Of a stretch of 64,000 bases of DNA, positions 44,793 to 53,004 are shown piece by piece. The stretch's first letter is position 1. Every line of letters starts with the position of its first letter. The DNA is from Psychroflexus planctonicus. Lineage in GTDB: Bacteria; Bacteroidota; Bacteroidia; Flavobacteriales; Flavobacteriaceae. Where the stretch lies: contig NZ_BMGM01000002.1 of assembly GCF_014640195.1 (NCBI RefSeq), forward strand, positions 248,001-312,000, in the 5' to 3' direction. The notes beneath the pieces are model-generated. The model saw nothing but the letters and a program-made list of their open reading frames with translations, did no database searches and was not told the origin of the DNA. The position numbers and the translations under genes are program-made.

Positions 44793-44932
44793 ACCACACA
44801 TTTCAGAATCGAAAAAAAGTCAAATTTGTAAGTTGAATTTATAAGATATGATGAAATTACGAGTGAAATTACAGAAAATTTGAAAAAACAGTCTCAAAAA
44901 ATTGAGCATAATAATCTTAAGTAAACCGGAAT

Positions 44933-45451
44933 TTGAAATTAACGTTAGAAAACTTGAAAGAAAATTATGTGATATTAATAATTAAGATGTTAATAGCCTT
45001 TTTGTTTATATTTAATTTGATTAATGCAATTTTAAAAATAACTCATCACTATGATGTCGCCATTGGTATCAGCGAAAATAAACTAGTTGATTATTTTTAC
45101 ATTATTACTAGGTTCAGTTATTTAAGACCTCTTATAATATCATTAATTCCATTCATCGGAATTTTTATCAAAAGAAAAATTGGTTGGATTTTAATTCAAT
45201 CATATTTTTATTTTTTGGCTACAAATTTAGTATTCATGGTAATTAAAGATGATTCAATTAATAATAACTCGATTTTGATGCATGCTATAACTTTTTCCAT
45301 CTTATTTCTGATTATCATACTTATGAATAAAAAGACAATTAGTAAACTGAATTATGGAATTGAAAAAAAGGAATTAATTAATAAAAATAATATTGCTTTA
45401 ATTATTGGAATCTCAATAACAACGATTTTAATTTACATCAAAGCAAATTGA
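44933..45451 (+). CDS. Four-helix membrane protein (cassette 4)
   Basis: This 172-residue protein starts at TTG (44933). Hydrophobic segments at about 12-32, 47-72 and 83-102, plus 117-132 and 150-168, span the membrane four or five times; the loops are short. No conserved motif is recognised. It is alone in its cassette. The junction sequences GTTACCACAC (44790) and GTGTGGTAAC (45461) are perfect complements. Confidence 0.68.
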   Translation: MKLTLENLKENYVILIIKMLIAFLFIFNLINAILKITHHYDVAIGISENKLVDYFYIITRFSYLRPLIISLIPFIGIFIKRKIGWILIQSYFYFLATNLVFMVIKDDSINNNSILMHAITFSILFLIIILMNKKTISKLNYGIEKKELINKNNIALIIGISITTILIYIKAN

Positions 45452-45463
45452 ATAAAAAACGTG

Positions 45464-45595
45464 TGGTAACAGCGCATAACAAAAATGGCGAATTTATTGC
45501 TAAAACGAGAGTTTATTGTATTTTTAGAAACTTAAAAAGTTTAACCGAAAAACTTGCGCATTTTAAGTCGCCACTTTCGTTATGCGCGAACCGTT
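45464..45595 (+). repeat. attC-like site 4
   Basis: TGGTAAC, GCGCATAAC/GTTATGCGC, TGGCGA/TCGCCA, terminal GTT 45593-45595 with right spacer gaacc. Main class. Confidence 0.93.
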
Positions 45596-45622
45596 ACCTG
45601 CAAGCTGAAAAAACGAAAAACA

Positions 45623-47356
45623 ATGAAAATTCATAAATTAAAAATTCATAACTTTAGATCAATTAAAGATGGTGAATTTTACTTTGATGATTACTCTTTA
45701 CTTATTGGAGAAAATAACGCAGGTAAATCAAATGTTTTTAGAGCTATAAGGATATTTTATGAAGAGTTAAAATTTAATAGTAATTCGGATTTTCCAAAAT
45801 TTCAAACTGATGATAATGAAAGTTGGCTCGAGATTGAATTCTTAACAGATGATGAAGAACAAAATACACTAAGAGATAAATATCAAAGTAGCGATAATAT
45901 TCTTAGAGTAAGAAAAATTTTAACAACTGAAAACACCGACTTTAAACCATTAATAAAAGCAAATCAGAGTAATATTTTTGCGTATGAAAAGGGTTCATTG
46001 TCTACAAATTATTTTTATGGAGCAAAAAATATATCTCAATCTAAACTTGGTAGTATTATTTATATCCCTGAAATTAGTAAAGTAGACGATAACCTTAAAC
46101 TTTCTGGTCCTTCTCCACTTAGAGAAATGATAAATTTTGTAGTAAAAAAAGCAATTCAAAAAAGTATAAGTTTTGAAAAATTAAATGGTGCTTTCGAATT
46201 ATTTAATAATGAATTTAGAACAGAAGCTAAAGAAGATTTTTCTATTGAAGAATTAGAGAATGATATCAATAAAGAAATTAAGAATTGGAATATAAAATTT
46301 GGTCTCAATATAAATGCAATTCAACCCAATGATATTGTAAGAAATTTAGTATCTCATCATATTCAAGATGGAAATTTAGAGAACCAAACAGTTGCAATTG
46401 ATTCTTTTGGTCAAGGTGTTCAACGACACTTAATTTATACTCTACTAAAATTATCAGCTAAATACACCGAAAATATTGAAAAGAAGAATAAAAAAGAATT
46501 CAGTCCAAATTTGACTTTAATCCTCTTCGAAGAACCTGAAGCTTTCTTGCACCCATCTCAACAAGAAAAATTAAATATCAGCTTAAAAGAACTAAGTTTA
46601 GGGGATTCACAGCAAATTTTAATAACTACTCATTCCCCATTGTTTGTAAGCAAAAACATAGATAATTTAAATACTTTGATAAAAGTAAATAGAAAAGAAA
46701 CGACAGAATTACATCAACTTAAAAAAGAAAATATATTAAGTCTTACTGATGCAAATATTGGATTATTTAAACATTTCAAAGATAAATTATTAAGTAATGA
46801 AGTAGATGATGAATTAAAAAAGAAAATTCGTAAAAAAAAATTATCACACGAAGAACACGACGATATTGAACAAATTGAAAAAGAGAGATTTAAATTTTCA
46901 CTTTGGATGGATTCTGAAAGAACATCCTTATTTTTTGCTAAAAAGGTATTGATTTGTGAAGGAGCATCAGAAAAAATATTTTTTGACTATCTAATTAATA
47001 ATAAGTGGCATGATTTAAAAGATGAACATCTATACATTTTAGATTGTCTTGGTAAATTTAATGTTCATAGATTTATGAATTTGTTTAATCATCTTGGTAT
47101 AGAACATTCCATAATAATTGATTCTGATGATAACGACATTCAAGAAATAGTGAATTCATTTATTGAATCTAAGACAAATTCATATACTAATAAAATTGAT
47201 TATTTTGAAAATGATTTAGAAAGTTTCTTAGAAATAGACAAACCAAAGAGAAGGGATTTAAAACCACTTAATATAATGCAAAAATTTAATAATGGTGAAA
47301 TAAAAGAAAATAAATTAAGTGAATTGAATAAAAAAATAAAAGGATTATTCAAATAA
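45623..47356 (+). CDS. OLD-family ATP-dependent nuclease (AAA ATPase plus Toprim; cassette 5)
   Basis: This 577-residue protein has an N-terminal ABC-type ATPase: P-loop LLIGENNAGKSNVF (about residues 26-39), a signature-like FGQGVQRHLIYTLL, Walker B LTLILFEEPEAFLHPSQQ and the H-loop LITTHSPLF. A C-terminal Toprim domain has KVLICEGASEKIFFDYLI and DSDDND, the metal-binding acids of OLD nucleases. OLD proteins act in phage defence, alone or with partners as in Gabija; no helicase partner is present. The start is the first ATG past the attC-like site. It makes up a single-gene cassette. Confidence 0.88.
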   Translation: MKIHKLKIHNFRSIKDGEFYFDDYSLLIGENNAGKSNVFRAIRIFYEELKFNSNSDFPKFQTDDNESWLEIEFLTDDEEQNTLRDKYQSSDNILRVRKILTTENTDFKPLIKANQSNIFAYEKGSLSTNYFYGAKNISQSKLGSIIYIPEISKVDDNLKLSGPSPLREMINFVVKKAIQKSISFEKLNGAFELFNNEFRTEAKEDFSIEELENDINKEIKNWNIKFGLNINAIQPNDIVRNLVSHHIQDGNLENQTVAIDSFGQGVQRHLIYTLLKLSAKYTENIEKKNKKEFSPNLTLILFEEPEAFLHPSQQEKLNISLKELSLGDSQQILITTHSPLFVSKNIDNLNTLIKVNRKETTELHQLKKENILSLTDANIGLFKHFKDKLLSNEVDDELKKKIRKKKLSHEEHDDIEQIEKERFKFSLWMDSERTSLFFAKKVLICEGASEKIFFDYLINNKWHDLKDEHLYILDCLGKFNVHRFMNLFNHLGIEHSIIIDSDDNDIQEIVNSFIESKTNSYTNKIDYFENDLESFLEIDKPKRRDLKPLNIMQKFNNGEIKENKLSELNKKIKGLFK

Positions 47357-47363
47357 AGCCTGC

Positions 47364-47493
47364 AGGTAACAATAGCTATAAGCAATAGCTCGGGTTTGTG
47401 CTTGAAACGACAATTCGGTTTTTTTTGCTAAGTTTGTAACTGAAACAAAAATAAAAGGCTTTTTTGGGCGCTACTGCTCATAGCCAGACCGTT
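47364..47493 (+). repeat. attC-like site 5 (divergent class)
   Basis: This site has unrelated stem sequence (GCTATAAGCAATAGC with GCTACTGCTCATAGC) but the same AAC...GTT framing and about 130 bp length. GTTACCTGC (45593) and GCAGGTAAC (47362-47370) are perfect complements, so the cassette ends are confirmed despite the sequence difference. Confidence 0.85.
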
Positions 47494-47558
47494 ATGCAAC
47501 AGTTAAAAAATCACGTTCAAAAACTGAATGTTTAGATTAAATTTGTAAATTTGATATT

Positions 47559-47792
47559 ATGGATTTAAGCTTAGAAAATAAAAAAATAGAATTAATTCAA
47601 TGGTTATCAACATTGAATGATACCTCTCTGATTGACAAGTTAATGAAATTAAGAGAAAAAGATAAAAACGATTGGTGGAGTGAAATTTCTGCAAGTGAAA
47701 AAGAGTCCATTGAAAAAGGAATTCAAGATGCTGATAATGGAAAACTGACTTCTCACTCAAACGTGAAAGAAATTTATGAAAAGTGGTTATAA
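47559..47792 (+). CDS. Antitoxin of ParE/RelE-type pair (cassette 6)
   Basis: This 77-residue protein has KDKNDWWSEISASEKESIEKGIQDADNGKLTSHSNVKEIYEKWL, ending with a GxxxxxGKxxxxxxVxxxxxxWL pattern seen in antitoxins for RelE/ParE toxins. It overlaps the toxin gene by 17 bp, as expected of a coupled antitoxin-toxin pair. TA cassettes are thought to stabilise long cassette arrays by penalising loss. Confidence 0.85.
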   Translation: MDLSLENKKIELIQWLSTLNDTSLIDKLMKLREKDKNDWWSEISASEKESIEKGIQDADNGKLTSHSNVKEIYEKWL

Positions 47793-48078
47793 AATACTGT
47801 GGACTGACCACGCAAAATCAGAACTTAAAGAAACTATTGAATACCTTGAAAACAAATGGACTGAAAGAGAATTAAGGACATTTTCAGCCAAATTAGACCA
47901 TACAATAGAACTGATTTCTAAATCACCCGAAATTTTCCCAGTATCATTCGAGAAAAAAAATATTCGAAAAGCTGTAGTTGAAAAACATAATAATCTTTAT
48001 TACCGAATTAATAAAAAATCAATTGAGATTGTTTCTTTGTTCTCAAACAGAAAGAATCCGAATAAGAAAAAATTATAA
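47776..48078 (+). CDS. ParE/RelE-family toxin (cassette 6)
   Basis: This 100-residue protein of the ParE/RelE fold opens YKILWTDHAKSELKETIEYLENKWTE, followed by KSPEIFPVSFEKKNIRKAVVEKHNNLYYRINKKSIEIVSLFSNRKNP. The Tyr-Tyr-Arg strand and the closing FSNRKNP match ParE-type toxins. It follows its antitoxin, and the attC begins 9 bp after the stop. It is related in type, not closely in sequence, to the TA cassette at 21.2-21.7 kb. Confidence 0.88.
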   Translation: MKSGYKILWTDHAKSELKETIEYLENKWTERELRTFSAKLDHTIELISKSPEIFPVSFEKKNIRKAVVEKHNNLYYRINKKSIEIVSLFSNRKNPNKKKL

Positions 48079-48087
48079 AAAACCGTT

Positions 48088-48218
48088 GCATAACAGCGCA
48101 TATAGTTTATGGCGGAATTAGTGACAAAATCCAAAGTTTTTGTATTTTTAAAAACGTAAAACCTTAACCGAAAAAATTGCTCATTTTTGCCCGCCACAAA
48201 CCATATGCGCAAACCGTT
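48088..48218 (+). repeat. attC-like site 6 (second class)
   Basis: GCATAAC, then GCGCATATAGTTTATGGCGG pairing with CCGCCACAAACCATATGCGC. Terminal GTT at 48216-48218. It shares this class with site 14; inner bases differ from the main class. Confidence 0.9.
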
Positions 48219-48277
48219 AGCGAGCATATACGAAAACCATAACTAACAATTGAAAAACGTTGTGAAAAAAAATTGAA

Positions 48278-48496
48278 ATGGAGAAAACTTACAAAACATT
48301 TAAAAAAGATGATAAAACAAAATCAGATGAAGAAATTGAGAAATTGTTAAAAGGACTGAAAGGAGTAAAATACAGAATCAAAAAATCAATTCATTTTATA
48401 ATAAATGACGATTTTAAAACAAACGAAAATAAAGGAGTCGCCAAGTTTATAAATGAAAATTTTAATGGAGAAGACTCAGGTACTATTTACGTTTAA
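48278..48496 (+). CDS. Small charged protein (cassette 7, plus strand)
   Basis: This 72-residue lysine-rich protein (KTFKKDDKTKSDEEIEKLLKGLKGVKYRIKK...) has no membrane segment. No family is recognised. Its 3' end overlaps the 3' end of a minus-strand gene by 14 bp, so the two are convergent, an unusual layout within one cassette. Confidence 0.55.
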   Translation: MEKTYKTFKKDDKTKSDEEIEKLLKGLKGVKYRIKKSIHFIINDDFKTNENKGVAKFINENFNGEDSGTIYV

Positions 48497-48794
48497 AGCT
48501 TTTTAGTAAATGAAGATATAAATCTTGTTTTAAAGAATATGAATTAAATCTCTTTATTCCTTTTTTAACATCTTCGTATTTTTCTCCAGAAAATTTACTA
48601 ATTATTTTAAATGCATCATCTTCCGATTCAACTCTAATTGAATAGTCTGACTTATGATTTTCTAAGTTATTCAGATACCAATGATATTCTACTGAACTTT
48701 CGGTAAGATAAATACCTAGACCAACTTCATCGTCAACACTTTGATTTGAATTTAATGTCTTTTCAATATCTGAGATTATATTATCTAATTTCAT
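48483..48794 (-). CDS. Small acidic protein on the opposite strand (cassette 7)
   Basis: This 103-residue protein starts at the ATG of MKLDNIISDIEKTLNSNQSVDDE at 48794; the longer ORF to 48875 would cross into the attC. It reads like a small cytosolic protein: acidic, with DDAFKIISKFSGEKYEDVKKGIKR. No domain is known to me. It is the only cassette gene on the minus strand and must use its own promoter, which would lie between the start and the attC. Confidence 0.65.
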   Translation of the reverse strand: MKLDNIISDIEKTLNSNQSVDDEVGLGIYLTESSVEYHWYLNNLENHKSDYSIRVESEDDAFKIISKFSGEKYEDVKKGIKRFNSYSLKQDLYLHLLKSFKRK

Positions 48795-48856
48795 AACTAT
48801 AAGTTTAGAAAACAACAATACGAATAAAAAGCAACACTCTGAAAAGAAAATACGCT

Positions 48857-48985
48857 CGCTAACAGCGCATAACAAAAATAAGGGCTAAACGACAATCCCA
48901 AAAGTAGTCGCCAATAACAACAGCAACATAAATAACTGAAAGTCAAGGCATTTTAACCTCTTACTTTAGTTATTCGCAAAACGTT
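48857..48985 (+). repeat. attC-like site 7 (divergent inner part)
   Basis: The outer arm AACAGCGCATAAC is kept, but the interior (aagggctaaacgacaatccc...) is unlike the main class, and the right arm reads TTTAGTTATTCGC. Cassette ends GTTAGCGAGC (48216) and GCTCGCTAAC (48854-48863) are perfect complements. Confidence 0.85.
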
Positions 48986-49417
48986 GGTAACAATATGAGT
49001 TCTAAGAAACATTTTAAATAAAATCAAATTTAGAATTTCAATCAACTGAAAAACGAAAAATCAACTGATGAAAAAATTGCGTGGAAATTGAATACGAATT
49101 TCATCTCGCCCAAAATTCTGGTTACAAATTGAAAATTTGGTAAAAATTCAACTTTTGGCTGAAAATGAAAACCGACAAACTTGCTTAAATTGATTGCTTT
49201 GAATTGAACATCCCGAAATTGATAATAAATGAAAAATTTGTCTTCACTTCAATTTCCGTCTGAGCAAGTTTACTGAAAAATGAACTCTGAAAAACGAGCT
49301 GAAAATATGAACTTGGAAACGCAATTTTTTCGACTGAATTTAGAGTTTATCAATCATTATTTGAAAAAAATATAAATTGAAAACGTTGCGAAAAAAACAG
49401 AACGCAGAAATACTGTT
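48986..49417 (+). ncRNA. Non-coding cassette 8 with conserved end-to-end inverted repeat
   Basis: There is no plausible ORF. AAAAAATTGCGT 49071-49082 pairs perfectly with ACGCAATTTTTT 49319-49330, the same motif that brackets cassettes 1 and 11. An inner pair AAACTTGCT 49177-49185 / AGCAAGTTT 49263-49271 nests inside. It shares words such as caacttttggctgaaaatg with cassettes 1 and 11. A structured element is inferred. Confidence 0.55.
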
Positions 49418-49546
49418 ACCAACAGCGCATAACAAAAATGGCGAATTTAGTGCTGAAACGAGAGATTTGTGTATTTTTAGAAACTTAAAGTTTAACCGAA
49501 AAACTTGCGCATTTTAAGTCGCCACTTTCGTTATGCGCGAGACGTT
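49418..49546 (+). repeat. attC-like site 8
   Basis: TACCAAC, GCGCATAAC/GTTATGCGC, TGGCGA/TCGCCA; ends GTT 49544-49546. Main class. Confidence 0.93.
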
Positions 49547-49561
49547 GTACAACATTAAAAA

Positions 49562-50086
49562 ATGAAAACGAAAATCCATATAACTAAAAAACTTGAAAAG
49601 TTAATTAAGAATCTGATTTCGGAAGAGAAAATAGCCGAAGATGGAATACTTGGAAAATGGAATGCAACGGTATTTTACGTTGATCGAAAAAAATGTTGGC
49701 TAATAACAAATGGACTGACGAAATATAACGTAATCCTGACCGATATCAAAGCATCGGAATTGAGCAATATTGAACGGATTTTTAAAGACGCTCTTTTCGG
49801 ACAACTTATTTATGACGGAATAATATTAGACTTTGAAGTTCTGGACTCAATTATTGGTGGACTGGATTTTCTTCCGACTGACAATGACAGAAGTACAACT
49901 GGATTTCAAAACCATAACTTGAAATCTCTAGAATGGTGGAAATATGAATTTGGCAGTTTAGAAAATATGCCAATAAAAGATTTAACAAACCGACTGAATA
50001 CAACTCCAATTCATATTGGGAATGAACGAAAAATGTCTGATTATACAAATTCGATTAAGGAAATTAAAAATATATTAACGGAATAA
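49562..50086 (+). CDS. DUF6933-like protein (cassette 9)
   Basis: This 174-residue soluble protein opens KIHITKKLEKLIKN and continues LGKWNATVFYVDRKKCWLITNGLTKYNVIL and a NDRSTTGFQN motif, a layout I associate with DUF6933. The function is unknown. The ATG lies 15 bp after the GTT junction; the gene ends 6 bp before the next site's left end. It is compact and single-gene, a typical integron cassette. Confidence 0.7.
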   Translation: MKTKIHITKKLEKLIKNLISEEKIAEDGILGKWNATVFYVDRKKCWLITNGLTKYNVILTDIKASELSNIERIFKDALFGQLIYDGIILDFEVLDSIIGGLDFLPTDNDRSTTGFQNHNLKSLEWWKYEFGSLENMPIKDLTNRLNTTPIHIGNERKMSDYTNSIKEIKNILTE

Positions 50087-50092
50087 AACGTT

Positions 50093-50223
50093 GTACAACA
50101 GCGCATAACAAAAATGGCGAATTTATTGCTGAAACGAGAGTTTTGCGTATTTTTAGAAAGTAAAAAGTTTAACAGAAAAACTTGCGCATTTTAAGTCGCC
50201 ACTTTCGTTATGCGCGAGACGTT
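50093..50223 (+). repeat. attC-like site 9
   Basis: GTACAAC, GCGCATAAC/GTTATGCGC, TGGCGA/TCGCCA, terminal GTT 50221-50223. Cassette start GTTGTACAAC is self-complementary and equals its end. Confidence 0.93.
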
Positions 50224-50233
50224 GTGCATAATT

Positions 50234-51103
50234 ATGAAAAAAACTATGAGAATAACAATTTTAGCTCTGATATTGATTTCAAATATTGGATTTTCACAAA
50301 ATGATTTGACTGAATTAAAATTTGACACCAAATATTTTGACGCAGTCGACAAATGGGTTGCATTTCCAAAAAAAGACACGGATTCAACTTACGCTTATGG
50401 ATTCATTTATTTGGATAATCAAGCAGGTTTCACCTTTAATTACGAAACTAAATTTCAAATAAAAGAGCAAAAGCTAATAAATATAAAACGAGATTCAACA
50501 GTTGGGTTTATGAAATATCGACTAGAACCAAATACAAGTTTGGTTTCTGTTTTGACCGATAATCAAATTTCTGCGCTGAATTTACCTAAAGAACCTGAAT
50601 GGTTATCGATTTACAAAGAAAGCTCTGACCAAGTGGATTATTTAAAACAGGAAGGTTATCATTACAACCACGTTGGTGCTTGTGAACAAGCTCTAAAACC
50701 ACTATTAAAAGCTTACGAAATTCAACCTCATTTTGATGGACTTGAATTTGAGTTAGCGTATGCTTACAATCATTTGGGACAATTCGAAAAAGCCATACCG
50801 ATTTTGGAAAAAGCAATTGAGAGTAACCCTAAAAACTATTACTTTTTCAGAGAATTGGGATATTCATATTTAGGTTTAAATAAAGTGGAAGATGCTGATA
50901 GAACATATCGAAAAGGAATTAAAATGTCAGACAACGACTTTGAAAAAAGTGAAATGTCAGTTAATATGGCTCAAGCTTATTTCAAACTCAAGAACAAAAA
51001 GAAATTTGATGAATGGGCTGAACTGACAAGAAAGTACTCAACTAAAGACAAAAGATACTTGCAATATATCGACCAATTTGAACAGAACTGGAATAAAAAA
51101 TAA
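50234..51103 (+). CDS. Exported TPR-repeat protein (cassette 10)
   Basis: This 289-residue protein has a signal peptide (ITILALILISNIGFSQ). The C-terminal half has three or four tetratricopeptide repeats (EQALKPLLKAYEIQPHFDGLEFELAYAYNHLGQFEKAIPILEKAIESNPKNYYFFRELGYSYLGLNKVEDADRTYRKGI is the core). TPR units act as protein-binding scaffolds, here in the periplasm. ATG 50234 is 11 bp past the junction; upstream in-frame Met codons fall inside attC. No partner is visible. Confidence 0.82.
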   Translation: MKKTMRITILALILISNIGFSQNDLTELKFDTKYFDAVDKWVAFPKKDTDSTYAYGFIYLDNQAGFTFNYETKFQIKEQKLINIKRDSTVGFMKYRLEPNTSLVSVLTDNQISALNLPKEPEWLSIYKESSDQVDYLKQEGYHYNHVGACEQALKPLLKAYEIQPHFDGLEFELAYAYNHLGQFEKAIPILEKAIESNPKNYYFFRELGYSYLGLNKVEDADRTYRKGIKMSDNDFEKSEMSVNMAQAYFKLKNKKKFDEWAELTRKYSTKDKRYLQYIDQFEQNWNKK

Positions 51104-51107
51104 CTAT

Positions 51108-51237
51108 GCACAACAGCGCATAACAAAAATGGCGAAATTTGTGCTGAAACGACAGTTTTGCGTATTTTTAAAAACTTAAAGTTTAACCGAAAAGTTTGCG
51201 CATTTTAGCTCGCCACTTTCGTTATGCGCAAACCGTT
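51108..51237 (+). repeat. attC-like site 10
   Basis: GCACAAC, GCGCATAAC/GTTATGCGC, TGGCGA/TCGCCA, GTT 51235-51237 with right spacer aaacc. Main class. Confidence 0.93.
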
Positions 51238-51740
51238 GTGGTGCATACTGAAAAAAATCAACGTTAGATTTAAAATCAAATTTTGAGTTCATGACAACCG
51301 AATAACAAAAAATTAACTGATTGGAAAAAATTGCGTGAAATGAAAATCTGAAAGTATGAGACAAGCCCAAGTTTTGGTTATAATTGAAAATCAATCTGAA
51401 TACCAAAATGTGAATGAAAAACAGAATGCTGAACTGATTGCCAAAATTTCGGCTACCAATCGAAAATTTTGCTGAACTTCAACTTCTGGCTGAAAATTGA
51501 AATACAGAGCAGATTGAAAAGTGTTACGTTGAATTAAATGTGATGATAAAAATAATCGACTGAATTTGAATCGAACTCTATCGCTTGGGCTTGTCTCCAG
51601 AATGGATAACCGAAAAAATTAAAATTCTACTCGAATTGAAATGAATAGCGCAATTTTTTTAGGAATTTGACCAAAAAATGAACTTTGCGGTGAAAAACAA
51701 ATTGAAATTGCACCGAACAACATAGTGGAAAAAGTACGCA
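51238..51740 (+). ncRNA. Non-coding cassette 11, diverged copy of cassette 1
   Basis: It is nearly collinear with cassette 1 from the first base (GTTGTGGTGCATACTGAAAA) to the last (GCACCACAAC). AAAAAATTGCG 51325-51335 pairs with CGCAATTTTTT 51649-51659, and GAGACAAGCCCAAG 51358-51371 pairs perfectly with CTTGGGCTTGTCTC 51584-51597. At this second pair the copy in cassette 1 is imperfect, so base changes tend to keep pairing. No ORF is conserved between the copies. Confidence 0.6.
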
Positions 51741-51870
51741 CCACAACAGCGCATAACAAAAATGGCGAATTTAGAGTTTAATTGAGAGTTTTGTGTATTT
51801 TTAGAAACATAAAGTTTAACCGAAAACCTTGCGCATATTAAGTCGCCACTTTCGTTATGCGCGAGACGTT
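51741..51870 (+). repeat. attC-like site 11
   Basis: CCACAAC, GCGCATAAC/GTTATGCGC, TGGCGA/TCGCCA, GTT 51868-51870. Main class. Confidence 0.93.
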
Positions 51871-51897
51871 AGCAGCCATAATAAATCAAGACTATAG

Positions 51898-52812
51898 TTG
51901 AAAGATAAAATTAATTTACTTTTTAAGCCATTTATCCTGATGCTTTTAGGATTGATTACTGGATACACGTTTTTACATTGGTTAATTTTTGTTGATTTGG
52001 AATTATTTCAATTAAATAAAAAAATTACAGATTTTGTTATTCCTATTGTTTTAACTGGAATTCTCAATTTGTTTATTTTAAGGCCTAGATTTAAAATTCT
52101 AAAACTTGATACGAAACGTGGTAGTTGGAGTGATTTTTATACAATTATGTTATGGATGGCCATGGCAACTCCTATTATTATAGCTCAAAAATATATTGTG
52201 TCAGCAACAGGTAAATTGACAGAGCTAAAATCAATTAACGAAATTAATAAATTTGAACATTCAAAATACTACATTTTAAATAATTATTATATAGATAAGA
52301 ATGTAATTGGAATTCATTCAGAATTAGATGTAAATGACAGATTTAGCGACAATTTCAATATGCATATATATTTTTCAGTGCCAATTTATGAAAAAGAAAG
52401 TGACACGCTGAAAGCTGTGCCTTCAGCTTGGTTAGGTGTAAAATATCAAGAAAAAATTGGTAACAATCTTGAATCACGCAGAAAAAAAAAGATATATCAA
52501 TTTTTTTTAAATCATAGTCTTAAAAAATTTAATAACAAAAATATATCTGATTTTGTTTATTTAAATAGGCTTAGAGATTCAGAAAAAAGAAAAGGATTTA
52601 TTGATGCAATAAAATCTACCCCAATTTACACACCAAATGCGATTGTTCTTGAAGCAGTTAATGAACAATTTGAAAATAGAAATGGAAATAAGCTGGCATG
52701 GATTTTTGGTTCTGCTTTAATTTGTTCATTCATTTGGATAATAATGCTTATGATTCCTAAAATTGATGAGCAACAACTAAATCGAATTTTAGATGATAGT
52801 AAAGAAAAATAA
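51898..52812 (+). CDS. Membrane protein of unknown function (cassette 12)
   Basis: This 304-residue protein starts at TTG (51898), 28 bp past the junction. It has hydrophobic segments near residues 10-28, 44-62, 82-105 and 265-285 flanking a large charged domain (about 110-260) with LNNYYIDKNVIGIHSELDVNDRFSDNFN. No known motif is seen. The junctions GTTAGCAGCC / GGCTGCTAAC match perfectly. Confidence 0.7.
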   Translation: MKDKINLLFKPFILMLLGLITGYTFLHWLIFVDLELFQLNKKITDFVIPIVLTGILNLFILRPRFKILKLDTKRGSWSDFYTIMLWMAMATPIIIAQKYIVSATGKLTELKSINEINKFEHSKYYILNNYYIDKNVIGIHSELDVNDRFSDNFNMHIYFSVPIYEKESDTLKAVPSAWLGVKYQEKIGNNLESRRKKKIYQFFLNHSLKKFNNKNISDFVYLNRLRDSEKRKGFIDAIKSTPIYTPNAIVLEAVNEQFENRNGNKLAWIFGSALICSFIWIIMLMIPKIDEQQLNRILDDSKEK

Positions 52813-52847
52813 AGACTGAAAATGAAACTAATGAATAAAATTACGGC

Positions 52848-52978
52848 TGCTAACAGCGCATAACAAAAATGGCGAGATTTGTGATTGAAACGAAAGGTTT
52901 GTGTATTTTTAGAAACTTAAAGTTTAACCGAAAAGTTTACGCATTTCAAGTCGCCACTTTCGTTATGCGCGAGACGTT
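52848..52978 (+). repeat. attC-like site 12
   Basis: TGCTAAC, GCGCATAAC/GTTATGCGC, TGGCGA/TCGCCA, terminal GTT 52976-52978. Main class. Confidence 0.93.
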
Positions 52979-53004
52979 GTGCTTCATTATAAAAAACATT
53001 CGAA

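Noticed and set aside
45554..45622. Upstream extensions of cassette ORFs and short peptides such as MRILSRHFRYAR, MRETLC and MRCC recurring across the array
   Set aside because: They are translations of the attC-like sites themselves (GTTATGCGCGAGACG provides the ATG on either strand). The same peptides recur only because the sites do, so gene starts were moved downstream.
45623..47356. OLD-like nuclease as GajA of a Gabija system
   Set aside because: No GajB-like UvrD helicase follows; the cassette ends 8 bp after the gene.
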